Assembly: GCA_002506595.1 (NCBI GenBank)
Contig: DAXV01000067.1
Location: forward strand, 10,849 to 18,948
Source of the DNA: Acidilobaceae archaeon UBA158
GTDB taxonomy: Archaea; Thermoproteota; Thermoprotei_A; Sulfolobales; Acidilobaceae
Reading direction: 5' to 3'
Length of the DNA: 8,100 bases
The position numbers and the translations under genes were made by a program. The notes beneath the pieces are model-generated. The model had not been told where the DNA came from. It searched no databases and worked only from the letters and a program-made list of their open reading frames with translations. Positions 6,578-8,100 of this stretch are shown here, in pieces. Each line of letters starts with the position of its first letter. The stretch's first letter is position 1.

Positions 6578-7201
6578 TCATTGACTTTCTTCTACTACTT
6601 TTAATTTATATGATTTTTCTACAGGCTTACCTTCACTCTTTATTATAAGCAGATCTATTCCATCTCCAGATGAAGAATCTCTTTCCATAGTTGTTTTTAA
6701 TGCAGTAATGGCAATCTTTTCTGCATCATCAATCGTTAAATTATCATTGTATAAAGATTCTAAAACACCTAAAGCTGTTGTGCCGCCACTTCCTAATGCC
6801 ATGTATTTGTCTTCTGTTACTGAGCCTAAACTATCTAAGGTATATATCTTTGGTTTACCGTCTCTATCTAATCCTCCAATCAACGCCTCAATTAAAAACG
6901 GAAGCATCTTATAAGAATATAATATATTTGAGAATAATTTAGATATTGCATAGAGGCTCATCGTAGTTTCATTTGTTGTTTCATAATAACTTATCTCTGC
7001 ATTCATAATTCTTACTAAACCACTAACATCTGCATAAAGCCCAGTTAATGCAATGCCAGCCCTATCATTTAATAAATATACCTTCTTAGCATTTCTACTC
7101 ATTATAAAGCTTCCATATGACATCCTTTTATCAGTTGCTAGAACTACGCCATCTTTCGCTCTTATTCCCAATGCTGTCCCTTGTTCGTATGAAATTGCCA
7201 T
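6578..7201 (-). CDS. psmB: 20S proteasome beta subunit, likely non-catalytic (beta1-type)
   Basis: A beta-type subunit of the archaeal 20S proteasome core, 207 residues. Family features: KDGVVLATDKR (16-26), NAKKVYLL (37-44), GLYADVSGLVRIM (54-66), IGGLDRDGKP (108-117), ALGSGGTTALG (135-145) and ERDSSSGDGIDL (173-184). Active subunits mature by cutting a propeptide before Thr1, which sits four residues before the Gly of a T-T-x-V-G motif. Here the sequence is EQGTALGI: counting back from Gly12 puts Gly8 at position 1 and Thr9 at position 2. The partners Asp17 (Asp24), Lys33 (Lys40), Ser129 (Ser138), Asp166 (Asp175) and Ser169 (Ser178) are kept, and the seven-residue leader is too short for a normal propeptide. 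It resembles my memory of the Sulfolobus beta1 subunit. GAGG (7214-7211) is 9 nt before the ATG. A second, active beta subunit should be encoded elsewhere. Confidence 0.93.
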   Translation of the reverse strand: MAISYEQGTALGIRAKDGVVLATDKRMSYGSFIMSRNAKKVYLLNDRAGIALTGLYADVSGLVRIMNAEISYYETTNETTMSLYAISKLFSNILYSYKMLPFLIEALIGGLDRDGKPKIYTLDSLGSVTEDKYMALGSGGTTALGVLESLYNDNLTIDDAEKIAITALKTTMERDSSSGDGIDLLIIKSEGKPVEKSYKLKVVEESQ

Positions 7202-7238
7202 TTTACCAAACCTCAGTTAATTTTTGTCAAATTCAGAA

Positions 7239-7266
7239 TTTAAAGACCTTTTGCATATATTATATG
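7239..7266 (-). promoter_or_regulatory. Candidate promoter region of psmB-nfi
   Basis: On the minus strand two TATA-like elements lie between spt5 and psmB: CATATAATATATG around 7266-7254 and TTTAAA at 7244-7239. The first would give a leader of about 30 nt and the second about 15 nt. Together with the T-tract at 7284-7279, this suggests psmB-nfi can be transcribed separately from secE-spt5. Confidence 0.4.
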
Positions 7267-7278
7267 ATTATCAACATT

Positions 7279-7284
7279 AAAAAA
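7279..7284 (-). terminator. T-tract after spt5
   Basis: Read on the minus strand, six T occur 4 nt after the spt5 stop codon. No hairpin is evident. This is a plausible archaeal T-run terminator for secE-spt5, perhaps partial given the same-strand psmB downstream. Confidence 0.35.
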
Positions 7285-7288
7285 TAAT

Positions 7289-7750
7289 TTATTTTTCTTC
7301 GGAAACCTTTATGTATTCTGTTGGTACTGTTACAACTATTTTTGAATCGCCTTCTAATAAAGTTATATCAGCTTCGTTTCTAGTTGAATATACTTCAACA
7401 ATTCTTCCCTTCATTCCTTTGAATGGACCTCCAATTACTTCTATTAATTGACCTTTAGTTAATGTTGGTAAAGCAGTCGGAGGCTTCAATAATTTAATTA
7501 CGTCTTGTAAACTTATAGCTATTGGTCTCTTCCTTTTTACATTTTTAATTCCTCTTATCAAATAAAATAAATCCTTAGGATCCCCTATCTCTACTATAAC
7601 GGTGCCTTTTAAATCCTCTGAATAGACTATACTCTTTATATCTAATTTTAATGATTGAGCCCTTTCTGCGAAAATAAGTGCTATTTTTTCTTCATATCCT
7701 CCAACTACTGAAATAGCATATATTTTATTTTTTTGTTCATTAACTGACAA
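7289..7750 (-). CDS. spt5: Transcription elongation factor Spt5 (NusG-like)
   Basis: Binds the RNA polymerase clamp (with Spt4, not in this window) and raises processivity. The 153-residue protein has the archaeal two-domain layout: an NGN domain at about 8-87 (KIYAISVVGGYEEKIALIF near its start, IRGIKNVKRKRP near its end) and a KOW domain at about 97-150 (GQLIEVIGGPFKGMKGRIVEV). I choose the TTG at 7750. AAGGTGG (7762-7756) is a good ribosome binding site 5 nt before it, and Spt5 proteins usually begin just before the first NGN strand. The GTG at 7759 would add three residues but lies inside that site. The site overlaps the secE stop codon, so the two genes are tightly coupled, the usual archaeal secE-spt5 pairing. 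The ribosomal stalk genes (rpl11, rpl1, rpl10) that often follow in archaea are not next; psmB is. Confidence 0.94.
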   Translation of the reverse strand: MSVNEQKNKIYAISVVGGYEEKIALIFAERAQSLKLDIKSIVYSEDLKGTVIVEIGDPKDLFYLIRGIKNVKRKRPIAISLQDVIKLLKPPTALPTLTKGQLIEVIGGPFKGMKGRIVEVYSTRNEADITLLEGDSKIVVTVPTEYIKVSEEK

Positions 7751-7760
7751 ATAAACCACC

Positions 7761-7940
7761 TTATGCTATTAGCAATACATAAATTAAGTGTATTATATAT
7801 CCTATAGCACCTACTATAACGAAACCTAATAAACTTAGCCTTGTTAATAGATTAAATTCTTCTTCATCAGGTCTCCTTGATAGCAATATTATTCTTTTCC
7901 ATGATGATAAGTACTCTTTGATTTTTTCTAGACCTGCCAA
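7761..7940 (-). CDS. secE: Protein translocase subunit SecE (Sec61-gamma type)
   Basis: A 59-residue single-span membrane protein that clamps SecY in the archaeal translocon. Translation of the minus strand from the TTG at 7940 starts MAGLEKIKEYLSSWKRI, with an amphipathic helix and the family's conserved stretch SRRPDEEEFN (21-30). One transmembrane helix follows at about 36-57 (LLGFVIVGAIGYIIHLIYVL), then the end at Ala59. This is the standard archaeal SecE layout and length. GGAGGA (7952-7947) lies 6 nt before the TTG, which supports the non-ATG start. The stop codon overlaps the ribosome binding site of spt5, 10 nt upstream of that start. Its promoter region adjoins the end of an insertion element. 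Confidence 0.94.
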   Translation of the reverse strand: MAGLEKIKEYLSSWKRIILLSRRPDEEEFNLLTRLSLLGFVIVGAIGYIIHLIYVLLIA

Positions 7941-7999
7941 TTTTAATCCTCCGATTTTTAATTTATTGTGGGGTCTTATATACTAATATAGAGCTATTC

Positions 8000-8015
8000 T
8001 TATATAAATATTTTC
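8000..8015 (-). promoter_or_regulatory. Probable secE-spt5 promoter (BRE and TATA)
   Basis: On the minus strand, AGAAAATA (8015-8008) is followed by TTTATATAA (8008-8000), a near-ideal archaeal BRE/TATA pair. Transcription should start near 7975-7980, giving a leader of about 35-40 nt that contains GGAGGA. A second weaker box, AGTATATAAG (about 7985-7976), would leave too little leader for that site. The BRE begins about 5 nt from the apparent end of the insertion element. Confidence 0.6.
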
Positions 8016-8019
8016 TACT

Positions 8020-8100
8020 GACCCCCTCCCCGTCCTAAAGGCCGGGGGTTCTGCTGGGGTCTAGTGCGTTACTCCCCTTTATGGGAGCTACTCGATTATG
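8020..8100 (-). mobile_element. Right end of an IS200/IS605-family element (tnpB type), continues past the window
   Basis: A GC-rich block interrupts otherwise AT-rich sequence. It has an outer 6-bp stem (GACCCC 8020-8025 with GGGGTC 8056-8061). This encloses a hairpin, CCCCGTCC (8028-8035)-TAAA-GGCCGGGG (8040-8047), with one mismatch. A further hairpin, CTCCC (8072-8076) with GGGAG (8083-8087), lies inward. On the minus strand the ...GGCCTTTAGGACGGGG... order, with an open frame ending at that TAG, is the typical right-end hairpin of archaeal tnpB elements as I remember them. The outer stem suggests the element ends near 8020. The left end and any tnpA lie outside the window, and no target duplication is expected for this family. 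Confidence 0.7.
8035..8100 (-). CDS. tnpB: TnpB (OrfB) transposon-associated nuclease, C-terminal end only
   Basis: A frame open from the window edge to TAG at 8037-8035 encodes 21 residues, ending GSNALDPSRTPGL. No catalytic motif falls inside this fragment. The assignment rests on the stop codon lying in the loop region of the right-end hairpin, the GC-rich composition, and the proline/serine-rich tail resembling archaeal TnpB C-termini. TnpB proteins are RNA-guided DNA nucleases, ancestral to Cas12, that help retain IS200/IS605 elements. The evidence is short, so the call is tentative. Confidence 0.5.
   Translation of the reverse strand, partial: HNRVAPIKGSNALDPSRTPGL

Larger units (their letters stand above)
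8000..8100 (-). ncRNA. Possible reRNA (omega RNA) with guide running into the secE promoter
   Basis: In studied IS200/IS605 elements the guide RNA of TnpB overlaps the 3' end of tnpB and the right end, and its guide is the first 16-20 nt beyond the transposon. By that rule the scaffold here would include the hairpins at 8020-8087, and the guide would be minus-strand sequence from about 8019 to 8000. This is inference from family knowledge; no transcript is shown. Confidence 0.35.

Overview
The window is strongly AT-rich outside one short GC-rich block at its right end. It reads as a chromosomal segment of a thermophilic archaeon, most likely a Thermoproteota (crenarchaeal) lineage. The supporting genes are a single-chain GMP synthetase, archaeal Spt5, a Sec61-gamma-type SecE, a 20S proteasome beta subunit, AGA/AGG/ATA-rich codon use, TATA-type promoters and GGTGA/GGAGG ribosome binding sites. 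A Caldisphaera/Acidilobus-like organism would fit the composition and gene content, but that is a guess from memory and not demonstrated here.

Left part, plus strand (1-5829): the 3' end of an FAD/NAD(P)-linked CoA-disulfide reductase/NADH oxidase family gene, then a purine block: guaA (XMP to GMP), an adenine deaminase gene (adenine to hypoxanthine) and an IMP dehydrogenase family gene (IMP to XMP). These three are separated by 109-118 nt spacers that hold TATA-like boxes, T-tracts and AT-rich palindromes, so they may be separately transcribed although co-oriented. A small four-cysteine zinc-ribbon gene of unknown function closes the plus-strand half.

Right part, minus strand (5834-7940): only 4 nt separate the zinc-ribbon gene from the convergent endonuclease V gene. 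Reading leftward on the minus strand the order is secE, spt5 (nusG-like), psmB, nfi. secE (59 codons) and spt5 are tightly linked; psmB and nfi are 9 nt apart. The proteasome subunit has glycine where the catalytic N-terminal threonine should sit, so it looks like a non-catalytic (beta1-type) subunit.

Right edge (about 8020-8100): a GC-rich block with nested hairpins and the last 21 codons of what appears to be a TnpB (OrfB), i.e. the right end of an IS200/IS605-family element inserted just upstream of the secE TATA box. If the element makes a TnpB guide RNA, its guide would be copied from the secE promoter. This is the most interesting observation in the window.

Apart from the junction above, the region is mainly housekeeping. 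I see no CRISPR array, tRNA, rRNA or obvious new defence system.
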